This document shows positions 1-10,639 of a stretch of DNA of 60,742 bases, one piece after another. Positions within the stretch are counted from its first letter, which is position 1. The number at the start of each line of letters is the position of its first letter. The stretch is taken from the NCBI GenBank assembly GCA_905221605.1, contig CAJNDS010000269.1, positions 972,462-1,033,203 of the forward strand. The letters are read 5' to 3'. The translations under genes were made by a program, and so were the position numbers. Source of the DNA: Symbiodinium natans. Lineage: Eukaryota > Sar > Dinophyceae > Suessiales > Symbiodiniaceae. A model generated the notes under the pieces. That model was not told where the DNA came from. It saw nothing but the letters and a program-made list of their open reading frames with translations, and did not search any database.

Positions 1-137
1 CACCCCCCTTATAGGATCCACTGAAAAAAGGGCAGAAGGGTACCTTAAAGCCTGTACACCCTATACACCCTATACACCCTAAACCCTACCCCTACCTTCA
101 AAAGCCACTCTTTGCGCACCCCGCTGCCCCGCGAGGA

Positions 138-399
138 ATGCAAAGCCTGCCCTTGGAGGACCTTGTGGCGCAGTATCTTGAGGCCTTTAGGGTTTAGGGT
201 TTAGGGTTTAGGGTTTAGGGTTTAGGGTTTAGGGTTTAGGGTTTAGGGTTTAGGGTTTAGGGTTTAGGGTTTAGGGTTTAGGGTTTAGGGTTTAGGGGCT
301 ATGGTCGAAAAGGATTCTCCAACGAAACTTAGGCTCAGCATTGGGAAGTTTGAGGAACGAGTCTGCTTCATGTGGAAGCGTCTAGAAAAACTGAGTTGA
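138..399 (+). CDS. Hypothetical two-exon 3' gene end
   Basis: Two open islands flank a TTTAGGG tract. The first (from 138) reads MQSLPLEDLVAQYLEA, and the second (from 301) reads MVEKDSPTKLRLSIGKF... and stops at TGA 397-399. The tract between them (about 185-296) would be the intron; TTTAG|GG supplies an acceptor just before the second island. The exact donor was not resolved. No family recognised. Confidence 0.4.
185..296 (+). repeat. (TTTAGGG)n tract, intronic
   Basis: About 16 perfect TTTAGGG heptamers between two open coding islands. This is the plant/alveolate telomere unit, here internal. Each unit carries a GT and a TTTAG|GG, so the array can supply donor- and acceptor-like sites. 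Confidence 0.9.
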
Positions 400-593
400 A
401 AGCCTCAAAGCCCTGGGAGTTGTAGGTGGGCGAGGGCAGGTCCGCGCGTGCAAGCACAAAGCGCGCACTTCCGATGTGCCTAAACCCTAAACCCTAAACC
501 CTAAACCCTAAACCCTAAACCCTAAACCCTAAACCCTAAACCCTAAACCCTAAACGCCTCAACTGAAGTTCCCCGCCATGTGAACCCTTTCAG

Positions 594-975
594 GTGCGAA
601 GACCTGGTTGTGTCGGCCTGGATGGGGCGGGCCTGGACTTTGAGGCAGGTCCACACCGGGTCCCTTTAGGGCAATGGGCTTAGGACGATTTAGGGCTTAG
701 GGTTTGGTGAACCTAAGGCTATAAACCTTTTTTGGGGAAGTCGAGTGTGGGCGTTTCTAGAGTTTAGGGCCCCCCTAAACCCTAAACCCTAAACCCTAAA
801 CCCTAAACCCTAAACCCTAAACCCTAAACCCTAAACCCGTTGGGGTGCACCACCCTCCTCGATGCTGCAGGGCTTCGTGAGGTGGCAGCTCCAGTGGCAG
901 TCGCCGCTGTGGGCCGGCAGCCCAGAACATCTTCTGGTACAGGTTCTCGAGGTTTTGCGATCCACATGCCCTATA
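594..975 (+). CDS. Hypothetical gene fragment, two phase-matched exons
   Basis: Exon 594-648 follows ccctttcag and ends at CAG|GTCC; it reads CEDLVVSAWMGRAWTLRQ. Exon 871-975 follows gatgctgcag and continues in phase as GFVRWQLQWQSPLWAG... The intron 649-870 is canonical GT-AG and contains a CCCTAAA tract at 776-838. The 'RAWTLRQ' piece faintly recalls the RxWTLQE motif of HET domains, which is too little to name the family. The 3' end meets a family B element at 984. Confidence 0.5.
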
Positions 976-983
976 CTAATCGA

Positions 984-1085
984 ATTGCTTAAGAACACCG
1001 AGAAAAATGAGAAACGAAATCCTCCTTGTTAAGGGTAACATAGGGATTACTATGTTTGTTTAATTCTTTTGGGGTTCTTAAGCAA
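984..1085. mobile_element. Introner-like element, family B
   Basis: Terminal inverted repeat ATTGCTTAAGAAC...GGGGTTCTTAAGCAA, about 100 bp, with an interior of AT-rich sequence and 'TTAAGGGTAACATAGGG'. The same ends recur at 27817, 31250, 33986 and 53889. No transposase is encoded. It directly follows an exon. Confidence 0.6.
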
Positions 1086-1142
1086 CGAGTAGTATACCCT
1101 AGGCCTCGCAAAAATGCCCTTAAACCCTCAGGCCTAGGGTTT

Positions 1143-1204
1143 TCAGGATAGTTTTGGGGAGTATGTTCCGCCTTGAGGCGGCTCGTGCATGGCACGTAGG
1201 TTGA
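1143..1204 (+). CDS. Possible small exon
   Basis: After gttttcag an open stretch reads IVLGSMFRLEAARAWHV and ends near GTAG|GTTGAC. It may continue the gene at 594-975 beyond the family B element. It is short and phase was not proven. Confidence 0.3.
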
Positions 1205-1506
1205 CAAAGCATGTGGGTGTAGAGAGGAAAGGGTTTTTCAGGGTTTACTCAGTCATAGTTGCGTAACATTTTATAAATCTTCAAGGGTACTTAAAAGCCA
1301 ATAAGGAATCAGAATTCGAATTTTTAATGTTCTCCCGACCATGAACTACTTTAGGATATTTTGCGTTGAGGGCCGCTGCCATAGTCCACAGGTCACCGGC
1401 ACTGAGAAAGAGATTGTCGAGCATTGCCTGAAGCTAAAGGAGCATCTGATGTCGAGACGGCCACCGCCCGAGACGAGGCCAGTTGGGGCAAGTGATCTCC
1501 TGAGCC

Positions 1507-1659
1507 AGTGCCGAACGCGTTCGGGAGTTGCACGAACAGATAACGCGTGATGAAACCACGTCATGTCGCGTCATGAAGGTCTACATCTAAGAGGTCAGCA
1601 CCATCGCCGAGAGCTCAGAAGTACGCAGGCGCTTCCATGACATGTTGCACAGTATTTGA
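1507..1659 (+). pseudogene. Coding-like island with an in-frame TAA
   Basis: The frame from 1507 reads SAERVRELHEQITRDETTS..., meets TAA at 1588-1590, then continues in the same frame as EVSTIAESSEVRRRFHDML... to TGA 1657-1659. Both halves look like protein. Either the TAA is a nonsense change, or ctaag|AG is an acceptor and the two halves belong to different transcripts. Function unknown. Confidence 0.35.
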
Positions 1660-2041
1660 TGCCGCAATGCTGCGAGGCAAAGCATGCGACTGATGGCCCA
1701 AAGACATATTATATACATACTGTTATATCAGTATCTTCTTACGCGGATAGGAACTTTAAATGTGCAAACATGTTCATGTTTATTTTATCTACATGTATAT
1801 ATATATATATATATATGCCATACTCGTATATTGCCATGCTTCTCTGCGCCGCATGCGAGCCGGCGAACCTGGGCTTCGCTAAGGTCTCGCCTGCCTTTCA
1901 CAAGCAGGCTGCGGCAGAGCTGCCGTCGACGCTGGCCGCCGGGCAAGGTCGGGCGCTTTTGTCTTGGGGCGAGTTTTAGAGTCGAGGGTTTGGTAGGGTT
2001 TAGGGTCTTTACGGCAGTTTAGGGTGGAGGGCTTGGGGTGG

Positions 2042-2138
2042 GGTCCTAAACCCTAAACCCTAAACCCTAAACCCTGAACCCTGAACCCTAAACCCTAAAC
2101 CCTAAACCCTAAACCCTAAACCCTAAACCCTAAACCCT
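2042..2138 (-). repeat. (CCCTAAA)n tract
   Basis: About 14 heptamers including CCCTGAA variants, lying between coding-like islands (about 1840-1975 and 2142-2305). Confidence 0.9.
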
Positions 2139-2141
2139 GAG

Positions 2142-2305
2142 TCGGGCAAGATACCCGTATCTGCGCATCAAGACATTAGCAAAGTCGGCCCTGGGAATGC
2201 TGATGCAGGCTCGTGCGGCCGAGCGGCCGGGGACCACAAGTGCGAGGACGGCACGTTGTCGACGCTACGGCTCGCATCTCAGAGGGCATCTCAGAGGGAT
2301 CCCCT
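2142..2305 (+). CDS. Possible exon
   Basis: After ctgag the frame is open for about 50 codons (SGKIPVSAHQDISKVGPG...ADAGSCGRAAGDHKCEDG). It lies between a CCCTAAA tract and a family C element. No family recognised. Confidence 0.35.
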
Positions 2306-2327
2306 GAGCCCTAAGCCCTAAACCATT

Positions 2328-2571
2328 CACTAGGTTGCTTGTTTGGGGACATTTTGTGTTTTCCTTATTTGGGTTTACAAGGGACTCTATATATAATTAT
2401 CTTTTTTTCGGAGGAACCCAGTTCAAGCAGATGCCATAGCTCTGACGCTTCCCAGCCATATGCTGGAGAACTCGCCTGGACATACCAACCCTACAGATTC
2501 AGGCAACCGATTGGGTTGAGGAGGTCATGTTTAGGAGTATCCTTCAGAGGCTTCCAAGGGCCAAGCTAGGT
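2328..2571. mobile_element. Introner-like element, family C
   Basis: Begins CACTAGGTTGCTTGTTTGGG, includes TTTTCCTTATTTGGGTTTAC and TTCAGAGGCTTCCAAGG, and ends GGGCCAAGCTAGG. The inverted ends (CTAGGTTGG/CCAACCTAG type) are shared with 18159, 20246, 23618, 23802, 29631, 36603 and 49313. Confidence 0.6.
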
Positions 2572-2680
2572 ATGAGGAGTGATAAAACCAAAAAAGGCCT
2601 AAGCAACAAACACCCTCATTAAACTCCTGAGCACACTAAACCCTAAACACCCTTAACGCCCCGAAAGCCCCTAAACACCT

Positions 2681-2805
2681 TGATAGCCCAGTGGTACCCT
2701 TTTTCCCCTTTTTTGGTTCAAGGTCCCCTTATGGTTCAAGGTTCCCTTACAAAGTAAACAACCCAAAAGAGGGTGCCCTTATTAGAATATGGTTACTCGG
2801 ATACC
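2681..2805. mobile_element. Introner-like element, family A
   Basis: TGATAGCCCAGTGGTACCC at one end and GGTTACTCGGATACC at the other, an imperfect inverted repeat, with the family A interior CCTTTTTTGGTTCAAGG and GGGTGCCCTTATTAG. The inner part 'GGTTCAAGGT(T)CCC' is doubled. Confidence 0.7.
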
Positions 2806-3051
2806 CGGACACCCTCAACACCCCAAAATCTGCGGAGGTGAGCCCTAAACCCTAAACCCTAAACACCCCTAACACCCCAAAATTTGCGGAGGTGGGCATG
2901 CGACCGCGGCCAGGGGCTTCTGCGAGCCGCCAGCGGAGGCAATTCCCATAAATTGCTTAGAAGCGCCTATATTCATCGCATGAGGGTTTAGGGTTTAGGG
3001 TTTAGGGTTCAGGGTTCAGGGTTCAGGGCTTAACTCTATAAACCCTGAACC

Positions 3052-3756
3052 ATGAGCTTTGCTGGACGGATCCGTGAAGTGAAAGAGGTGGCCAGAGACA
3101 TTGCAGAGTACGAGGCCGTGCAGAATCTGAGAGAGGACGGCGTCGATAGCCAGCGGGATCCAGCCAATAGCAGGGTTTAGGGTTTAGGGTTTAGGGTTTA
3201 GGGTTTAAGGTTTAGGGGCATAAACCGAACAAGAGACTCTTTTGGAAGACCTGGCACACGAGGTCTTGCAAAGCAGCTGCACCTGATTGCAAGAAGGGTT
3301 CGTGCTGTGCATTGTCGGCAGCTGCGAGGAGGAGTCAGATGATGAAAGCTGGGCAAGGAAGCTACTTGAAGCTACAGCAGACGAGGACTTCGCCAGGGTG
3401 CCAGAGCACGCACACACACACACATACAAACGCACCCACACACACACACGACATGACCCGACCTTGGTTTTGACTTTACTCAGCCGCCCCTGCATCGGTG
3501 GTGTCTCATCACCAGGAAGAAACGAAGAGCCGCACCATCGGAGAGGCAAGTGTGCTACTATTGCTTGGGCTTGGCCTGACATTGCGGGGCACGGCTGCAA
3601 ACAGGGTACATGTAGGTAGGACTTAAGGTGTAGGGTCATTCCTAACTGCGATGCGCTTTTCAGTACTTCCAGCAAGCCGCCGGGACCATGAGCATCCTCC
3701 AGGCACCCATGGGCAGCTCAGAAGGCGATGCCCTGGCCCGACATGAGTTGAGCTGA
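3052..3756 (+). CDS. Hypothetical protein, three exons
   Basis: Exon 1 starts at ATG 3052 and reads MSFAGRIREVKEVARDIAEY..., strongly helical and charged. It runs into a TTTAGGG tract (3173-3217). Exon 2 (about 3227-3405) reads EQETLLEDLAHEVLQSSC, has an in-frame TGA at 3284-3286, then CEEESDDESWARKLLEATAD. Exon 3 (3664-3756) follows gcttttcag, reads YFQQAAGTMSILQAPMG... and stops at TGA 3754. The intron between exons 2 and 3 carries a CA run. The TGA means that either exon 2 is split further or the copy is damaged. No family recognised. Confidence 0.55.
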
Positions 3757-4084
3757 GGCCAGGGGCTCTCCCTTCAGCGTCTCGCTGTGCAAACAGTTAT
3801 CTTCGTCCATGGGTGTCTTACGATGCTCTCCAGAAGATGTGTCGTCATGAGTTCACCTCATTGCATCTCTTGTTTCACATGATCAACGACCAATAATAAG
3901 TACCGAGAGCCACTGAATTTCATCAATCTCACGGAGCATGTTCTTCGGAGTGTGACCGGCCCCCAAAACGCGCTCCTACTGTCGGGAATCTATCGCAAGT
4001 TCCCCAAACTTTTAAGGACTGAATATTTGGCACAACTCAGGACTTACCCTAGGAGACCTTTTCGACTCGGAGCTCGGATTGAGT

Positions 4085-4600
4085 TGCCCCCAAAAACTTC
4101 TTGGGGAGGCGCCTCAGTAGAGCCCCAAAAAGCCAGGAGGCTCGGAGAGTTTAGAGAGTTTAGATGGGTTTCTAGGGTGTTTTGCGCCCCCTTTCTAGCA
4201 GAGCAGCCTCTCTACACTGAAACCTTCGGAAAGCCCAGTCTTGTCGGAATCTTGCAGAGCTAAAGCTGAGCTTGTGCAGAGGCCCCCGACGGAGCTGCCT
4301 GAGTCGGACAGCTGTGATGTGTCACTCTGTTCTGTGACGCCAGCAAACCCCACATTCCGAAACCCCAAACCCTAAAACCCGAAACCCCAAACCCCAAACT
4401 CCAAACCCTAAACCCGAAACCCTAAACCCTAAACCCCAAACCCTAAACCCTAAACTGCGAACAGCGCACCGTGGCCTTGCGAACCCGCGGCCCCGGCCTG
4501 CAAAGCAGGCGCCGGGGGCCAAAGTTGGGTCAACGCCGGGCCCCTTTAAACCCCAAGCCCTAAACCCTAAACCCCAAACCCTAAACCCTAAACCCTAAAC
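4085..4600 (-). repeat. Degenerate CCCTAAA/CCCGAAA/CCCCAAA tracts
   Basis: Mixed heptamer variants at 4353-4455 and 4546-4608, separated by a GC-rich island (4457-4540) that is open in more than one frame and could be an exon. Confidence 0.6.
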
Positions 4601-4623
4601 CCTAAACCCTGGTTCTGCAGAGC

Positions 4624-4946
4624 ATGAGAAGGCTCAAAGCCCCGCCCACGGCCCCTTGGCGAGAAAATGCAACCATTGAGCTCTGTGAATGGCACTCCAA
4701 CTCTAGGATGCCCAGTAGTACCCTTATTCCCTTTTTGGGGGGTTTAGGTTCCCTTATAAACCCCTTTAAGCAAAAAAGGGCACCCTTTTTAAGCCTAGGT
4801 TACTGGGCAGCCTAGAATTTTGGGTTTAGGGCAAGCTCAACCTGATATTTCGCGACCCCAAATCTCGCTGGCTCACAGGAGAGACCGCGGAGAGTCGGCT
4901 CAAGCTAGCACAAGAACTTTCCCAGGCCATGGCCTTCGCTACATGA
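4624..4946 (+). CDS. Hypothetical gene, two exons around an introner
   Basis: Exon 4624-4705 follows ggttctgcag and reads MRRLKAPPTAPWRENATIEL... A family A/D element (4706-4815) follows. A later exon (4879-4946) after ggctcacag reads ETAESRLKLAQELSQAMAF and stops at TGA 4944. The helical last exon is convincing; the link between the two is inferred from position. Confidence 0.45.
4706..4815. mobile_element. Introner-like element, family A/D
   Basis: CTAGGATGCCCAGTAGTACCC to GGTTACTGGGCAGCCTAG, with CTTATTCCCTTTTTGGGG and AAAAGGGCACCC inside. The ends are inverted repeats and the interior matches 23163 and 28991. Confidence 0.65.
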
Positions 4947-4980
4947 CAGACTTGACGGCTTTTTTGATTTCATCTCTTAC

Positions 4981-5301
4981 CTAGACAGCGCAAAGTCGCG
5001 GCCAGCGACGATGTCAATGTAAGTCTCTCCCTATATCCAGCAGGGCGAAGAAGTTACGTTGCAATCTACTGCGATCATGCAGCAAAGATGCCGTGTGCAA
5101 AGACACATACCTTCTTGGTCGCTCCCTCGGCATCCTTACGAACAAGTATTTCTTGAGTGCGCAGTTGCATCCAGTTGCTCGTTCTGCGCCCGAGGACATC
5201 GAGTGAGGCAGCCTGAAGCAAAGTCCTTCCAGGCATGCTCCACCCTGCATTCATGCAAGTCATCAGCCCCGTTATCAGCATGAAGCAGCCGTCAGTGATT
5301 T
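4981..5301 (-). CDS. Minus-strand gene fragment, two exons
   Basis: On the minus strand, exon 5301-5111 follows tcttag, reads ITDGCFMLITGLMTCMNAG then GRTLLQAASLDVLGRR, and ends at AAGAAG|GTATGTG. Intron 5110-5025 is 86 nt GT-AG. Exon 5024-4981 continues in phase as TYIDIVAGRDFALS and ends at CTAG|GTAAGAG. Two strong donors and phase agreement support it. 'GRTLLQAASL' faintly resembles an ankyrin-repeat helix, but I do not assign the family. It is opposite in strand to its neighbours. Confidence 0.6.
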
Positions 5302-5339
5302 CTAAGACTTGCCCTCTTGTGGTCAAAGGCAGTACTGCA

Positions 5340-6230
5340 GTAAGAGACTAGTCACGCTATGCTTATTTCCTGCTTTAGCCATCAGCCGTCAGCGGTGATA
5401 CGCCTGAAGTGAGTCTGGATTGCTGTGAGGAAACTCAAATTCAGGTACCATCGCAAGGAAACTGAACTTTCTTCTTGCAACATAGTGATTTCCGACGCTA
5501 GGGTAATAACTTGTTGCGGTCCTTATTATAAGGGAGTTCTAATGGTTGGGGGTTCTATTTTGGGGTCACCTATTTTCGTAAACCCCCCTATATATTCTCT
5601 GTATGTGAGAGAGAGGGGAGTCCTGCCCGTGACCCACGCCGGTTTTGATGCACAGTCATGCGGGTAGTTCTCTAAATTAGCGCCTTTTTTTTTTGGGGGG
5701 GGGGACATTTTTGTTTCTTTTGTCAAAGTGCCTTACGGCATGGGGACCCAAGAAGGGACCGTACTTGAGAGAACTACCCATATCATGGTAACTCTGTTTC
5801 AAGTGCTTGAACCCGAGCAAAGGCTGAACAGGGTTTGGGCTTTGAGGGTGTCTCTAAGCTGCCCAAACCTATGTCTTCGATGTGTTCCGGCAAATGCTCT
5901 AACTGGGGCTCAGGAACTTGTTGTAAGTTGACAGAACATGGAGAAAATGTCAATCTGGGTTTCTTGATTCAGGTCACTACTAAGCCTTAAACCCTAAGCC
6001 CGACACCCCGAACCCTCAGCGTCCCCCCAAGCCCGCCTGAACCCTAAACTGTATTAGGTCCTAAACCCTAGATCCTAAATCCTAAACCCTAAACCCAAGC
6101 CCTAAGCGGCAAGTGGTCACAGGCTTAAACTCCGATGGTCGAAGTGGTCCAGGCGACGGGGATGAAACCAGGGGACCCGGCTTAGCCTCTCTCATGTCAG
6201 CTCTGACCCGACTGCCGGCAAGGGTTTAGG
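5340..6230. other. No clear gene; short element and degenerate tracts
   Basis: Contains a possible element at 5513-5600 (GGTCCTTATTATAAGGGAG...TTTTCGTAAACCCCC), resembling 10425-10510, a T/G homopolymer run at 5684-5704, and scattered CCCTAAA variants after 5983. The few open stretches are not convincing. Confidence 0.5.
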
Positions 6231-6535
6231 GTTCAGGGTTTAGGGTTTAGGGTTTGGAGTTCAGGGTGTATGGTTCAAAGTTTAGGGTTTGGTGTTCTGC
6301 GTTTTGGGTTCGAGCTTCAGCACTCCCATGTCAAACCCTACAACCCCCCCCCCCCCCCACATGGCTCAGTGTCTACAGGACCTGCTGGACTACGTCACCT
6401 ATGCGGGCGGCGTCGGTCGGCGACGGGCAGACGCCGTCAGTGGGGTAGGTGCTTCCTGGCTCATCCGGGTGGCTTTGGAGGTTTTTTTTTTTTAGGGGGG
6501 GGGGGGGGTTCAGGGTTATAAGGGTTAAGGGCTTA
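6230..6535 (+). repeat. TTTAGGG variants with homopolymer C, T and G runs
   Basis: Degenerate TTTAGGG (6222-6296), a C run at 6343-6358, and T then G runs at 6481-6508. A GC-rich island at 6358-6475 is open in several frames. Confidence 0.6.
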
Positions 6536-7062
6536 ACCCTGTTTGTGGGGGGGTTCCGATATGAGGGATTGCAGTATTTTGGGGGGGTACATTCTTGGGG
6601 GGACTCTTAGTTTGGGAAATACCCCAATCTCACGCCTGTGCGTGTATACGGGTTTGCCAAAGGGAGGGCCAGTGAGGGTCCCTCTTTTCAAACCTTAGGG
6701 CTTCCCTCATGTAGCTTCTGCAAAGTTCCTATGGCCGGAGAACCATCCCCGTCAAGCTGTCACCTCTCAAAGCAGCCTGAGCTCTGGCTCTGAAATCTTG
6801 GAGCGCTGTATTGTTTAGCAGACTGCATGAGCGATGTAGCATCGAACCCAAGGTGAGAAAGCGGCTCTCAAGGTAAAAGTGAGAGGTTTTTAGAGCAGAG
6901 AATAGCATGTGCAATGCCCAACATGTCTTGGGGAGTTACCTCGGCTCGCAACTCGCAACCTCTGCTTGGACATGAGCCAACAATGGCCTCCCCCAAGCTT
7001 GCGCGACTCTCAGAGAATTGCATCTGGCTTTCCTGCCTTCAACTTCTGCGACCTTCTGAGAG

Positions 7063-7116
7063 CCCTAAACCCTAAACCCTAAACCCTAAACCCTAAACCC
7101 TAAACCCTAAACCCCC
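7063..7116 (-). repeat. (CCCTAAA)n tract
   Basis: About seven perfect units. The next island (7117-7270) is arginine-rich in one frame (GVFEVQRRKARRLRRGR) with a TAG after a GTAGG site. Confidence 0.9.
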
Positions 7117-7328
7117 TGAGCGGAGTCTTTGAGGTCCAGCGGAGAAAAGCTCGCAGGCTTCGCCGAGGCCGCAGGTAGGGCAGTTGCCTCGACAGTCTCA
7201 GAGAAATTGTGCGCAGGAGAAAGGGCGCGATGAGCTTGCGTGCCCTGGCTGCTGCTAGGTTCGTGCGTGGTTAAGACCTAAGATGCTAGATCATAGGCTT
7301 ATCTACCATGCTGCCGACTGGGCGAGTG

Positions 7329-7355
7329 AGTGTGTGTGTGTGTGTGTACGCATGC

Positions 7356-7387
<32 letters not shown>

Positions 7388-7392
7388 GCATG

Positions 7393-7449
<57 letters not shown>

Positions 7450-7478
7450 TTTTTTTGTGGGGGGGGGGGGGGGGGCGT
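7329..7478. repeat. TG/TA microsatellite ending in a G homopolymer
   Basis: (TG)n, then alternating TA/TGTA, then (TG)n, T7 and a G run of about 15. Purine-pyrimidine alternation over some 120 bp. Simple repeat of intronic type. Confidence 0.9.
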
Positions 7479-7479
7479 A

Positions 7480-8060
7480 GGGCTTCAAGAATGTGGCTGC
7501 GACAAATGCGAAGCATATGCAAGGTGTCAGATGGCACTGTACATCGATGCCCCTGTCCCAGGCTATTTTTTTCGGTAAGCACGATGATTCCAGCTTGCTG
7601 GGCACGATGGTGCATTCTGGGCTAAACGGTCTCAGGTTTCTGGCGCGGGCAATGTTCTTGCGCACGTCGTGGGGCAGGCTGCTTCCCCTCAACGACGCTG
7701 CAAGACTCGCACATGATCAGAAGCTTTGCATTCTCCCCGACAGGCCGATGACGATGCGTTTCTTCTGCTGGGATCTTAGAGCCGTTCTCTCACGCTATGC
7801 GAAGCTTTCGGGGGCAGAAAGCGCATCAGAAAATGCCGGCGCAGGCGCCCGCAGCCTGGCGACAGCAAGCTCCAGCTGTGACCTCAAGACTAGGGTCCCT
7901 TGTTGGGGGTCCTATAATCATATAGTACGGCACCCTTACATAGTAGAGTATGGGATCCTAACTAGGTCACGAAAGACTGGTCGCGCGACGCACGATCCCG
8001 TGCTGGAAAGGCTTCCTCCTTTCTCTGCAAGATTAGGGTTGAGGGGGATCCCGAGATAGC
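7480..8060. other. GC-rich region open on both strands, gene uncertain
   Basis: The + strand is open from 7493 to 8059. On the minus strand several frames also look protein-like, for example SLPHDVRKNIARARNL (about 7690-7590) and IPAEETHRHRPVGENAK (about 7780-7620). A GTGAG donor lies near 7796 on the minus strand. I cannot choose among them. The part after 7890 holds an AT-rich element-like stretch. Confidence 0.3.
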
Positions 8061-8302
8061 AAGTTATGGCGTACGAAGACTTGCTGTAATAATCAGTGTG
8101 CTACAATGTGCTATGAAAACCTATAGTATACTGCATATTTTCTGTTTACAGTGGGAATATTTGACCTTGGAAGAAGGGACTTCGAGGCGTGCATTCTTCG
8201 CCGGCTTGACATGCGGCCGATTTAGACGCCGCCTCAGCTTTCAATGCAGAATTGGGCTCTCTGGGCTTGGATCTTGGGATCACGGGTGCCTGCCGAAGAT
8301 CA

Positions 8303-8425
8303 AACCCTAAACCCTAAACCCTAAACCCTAAACCCTAAACCCTAAACCCTAAACCCTAAACCCTAAACCCTAAACCCTAAACCCTAAACCCTAAACCCTA
8401 AACCCTAAACCCTAAACCCTAAACC
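8303..8425 (-). repeat. (CCCTAAA)n tract
   Basis: About 17 perfect CCCTAAA units, one of the longest pure runs here. Confidence 0.95.
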
Positions 8426-8710
8426 GTTCCGAGCGAATAGCAGCCTAGGCAAGATTCTGCAGCTGCAGTTTCAGAAGGATCTGCCAAAGGCTCTACCTCA
8501 CAGCAGATGTGGGCTATGAAAGCTGGTGCTCATATTTGACCAGCTCTCCAAGTTCGGGTCTCTTTGTTGGTCAAAAGGGAACCACAAACCCAAAACCCCA
8601 AGCCCTGAAACCCTAAAGCCTAAAGCCCAAGCAAGCCCCAAAGCCCTTCCAACCTAAAACGCCTGAAGACCTAACCCCCCCCCCCCCAGAAAAAAAAAAA
8701 AAAGACAAGT

Positions 8711-8955
8711 CATCTGCAGGCCAAGCTGCAGGATCTCTTCTCAGCGCGCGGCTCAGGCTTTCAAAATGCTTTTGGGGCCTTCGCCAACCTCTTCGTCGGA
8801 CTTAGTTTCGGTTTCATGAAGTTTAGGGCTAAGCCCTCAGCCTAAACCCCAAACCCTAAACCCTAAACTCTAGCCCTAAACCCTAAACCCTATGGGGTTT
8901 ACAGAGGGCTTGGGCTGCTGTAGGAGTGGCTGCCCTCCAGCGCTGGCAGTGTTGA
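8711..8955 (+). CDS. Hypothetical membrane-like protein end, two exons
   Basis: Exon 8711-8824 reads LQAKLQDLFSARGSGFQNAF then FANLFVGLSFGFMKF, hydrophobic at the end, and runs into TTTAGGG. Exon 8905-8955 follows ggggtttacag, reads RAWAAVGVAALQRWQC and stops at TGA 8953. The intron between is degenerate CCCTAAA. Phase was not verified. Confidence 0.4.
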
Positions 8956-9219
8956 GCTTCGAGCTTTAGTCTGAACCTCAGATGCGAAAAGATTCGGGGG
9001 GAGTCTGGGAATCCTTGTGGGAGTTTAGGGGTTTAGGGTTGAGGGTTTAGGGTTTGGGGTTTAGGGTTTAGGGTTTGGGGTTTGCGGTTTAGAGTTCAGG
9101 GAGGGCTTTATGAGGGCTTTCCTCTCCTAACCGCTCAGGGTTTTGGGCTCAGGGCTCAGGGCTTGGGGCTTCTTGAGGTAGGTCCCAAGCCCCTGGACCT
9201 CTGACTGGAGGTTTCCCAG

Positions 9220-10621
9220 CTACCCGACCTTGCCGCCAAGGAGCTGGGTGTGAACGGCGAGGCTTTAGGGCTAGGGTTTAGGGTTTTGGGTTTAGGGTTT
9301 AGGGTTTGGGGCTAGGGTTTAGGGTTTAGGGTTTGGAGTTTACGGTTTAGGGGTGTAGGGTTGGCGGCTCCGCAGGACACGCTGGTTCTCCTCTTCGCTC
9401 CCGATGGCTGGCCGCTGAGAGCGAAGGCACTGGGAGCAAAGAGGCAGCCTGTGCCCTAAACCCTAAACCCTAAACCCTAAACCCTAAACCCTAAACCCTA
9501 AACCTCTTGGGGGTCCGTCTATACAGCGGACCCCACAAACGGGACTCGAACTTCAAGAGCTGCCCAAATCCTACACCCCCAATTTCTCGCAGATGGCCAG
9601 TTGTCCAAGTCGCGGTCCCTTTATCGTGTGCCCTGATACCCTCAAGCCCCTGAGCGCCCCGAATTCGAGCAGGCTCCCGAGAGACCCCAAATCCTCACAC
9701 CCTGATGTGGAGTCCCCAGAAGTCCCCAAAGCCCTAAACCCGAAACCCTAAACCCTAAACCCCCCCCTCATCTGAGGTGAGAACCTCTCTGTTGATCTCC
9801 CAAAGCTGCAGAGGACGGGCTGTGCAAGACAAGGGTCTAGAGGGTTTGGGTTGCGTAGGGTTCAGGGTTTATGGTGCTGATAGGGTTTAAAGGGCGTGAG
9901 GGTTTCTAGGCGGTTGTTCAGAGTTGTTTAGGGTTTATGGTGTTCTTAGAGAAAAAGTCCTTCTTATAGTTACATAACTTGCAAGGACTTTGGGCTGTGG
10001 GGAAGCAGAATGCAAGCACTGGCGTGTTTGCCGAAGCTCCCTTAGGATTTTTATTACGGGTTTAGGGGTCTCTGCCGCAAATTTGCTCGTAGGACCCTAA
10101 ATCCTAAACCCTAAACCCTAAACCCTAAACCCTAAACCCCAAACCCCAAACCCTAAACCCTAAACCTCTTCCTTGAATTGCAGGGCTCCAGCGCGGCTGC
10201 AGTCGCCGGTGCCCCACCCCAGCTGGCAGTGGTGGGTTAGGGTTTAGGGTTTAGGGTTTAGGGTTTAGGGCTCAAGGTTATTGGGGTCAGGGTTTTGGGT
10301 TGGCAAGTGTATTTAGATGCTTTAGAGGGCTTGGCGTGTGTGTTCCGAACGTCAGGGCATCCCCCCATTTGGGGGTTCATAGAATAAGGGTTGCTGTTGC
10401 TCCATTGTATGGGGTACATATGGGGGGTTTCCGAAAACAGGGGGTACCTTATTGGGGTCCTTATTATACGGTTCTATATTGGGGGTCCCTTATTAGATTT
10501 TCGTAAACCCCCGTTTAGGGTTTAGGGTTTAGGGTTTGAGCGCTTCTCCGAGACACGACTCAGGCAATATGGCTGGCCTTGCAGCGGGCCGCTGCCCCAG
10601 AGTGCCAGCACCGACCACTGA
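9220..10621 (+). CDS. Hypothetical protein, at least five short exons
   Basis: Exons: 9220-9266 after tttcccag (LPDLAAKELGVNGEA); 9376-9457 after ctccgcag (DTLVLLFAPDGWPLRAKALG, a beta strand then helix); 9812-9839 after ctgcag (RTGCARQGS); 10184-10235 after ttgcag (GSSAAAVAGAPPQLAVVG); 10541-10621 (RFSETRLRQYGWPCSGPLPQ), stop TGA 10619. Each pair is separated by a TTTAGGG or CCCTAAA tract. 'DTLVLLFAPDGWP' resembles a thioredoxin-fold strand, but no CxxC is present. The chain is inferred from order and strand. Confidence 0.5.
10425..10510. mobile_element. Possible short inverted-repeat element
   Basis: TTTCCGAAAACAGGGGGTAC...ATTTTCGTAAACCCCCG with GGTCCTTATTATACGG inside. It resembles the stretch at 5513-5600 and lies inside the intron before exon 10541. 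Confidence 0.4.
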
Positions 10622-10639
10622 GCAAGACCCCCTAAACCC

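Noticed and set aside
1-300. A chromosome end (telomere)
   Set aside because: TTTAGGG tracts start at 185 and recur in both orientations through the whole 60 kb, with exons between them, so this is internal DNA.
7307-7480. YIYIYIYM-type ORFs
   Set aside because: TA/TG microsatellite translated; no flanking coding evidence.
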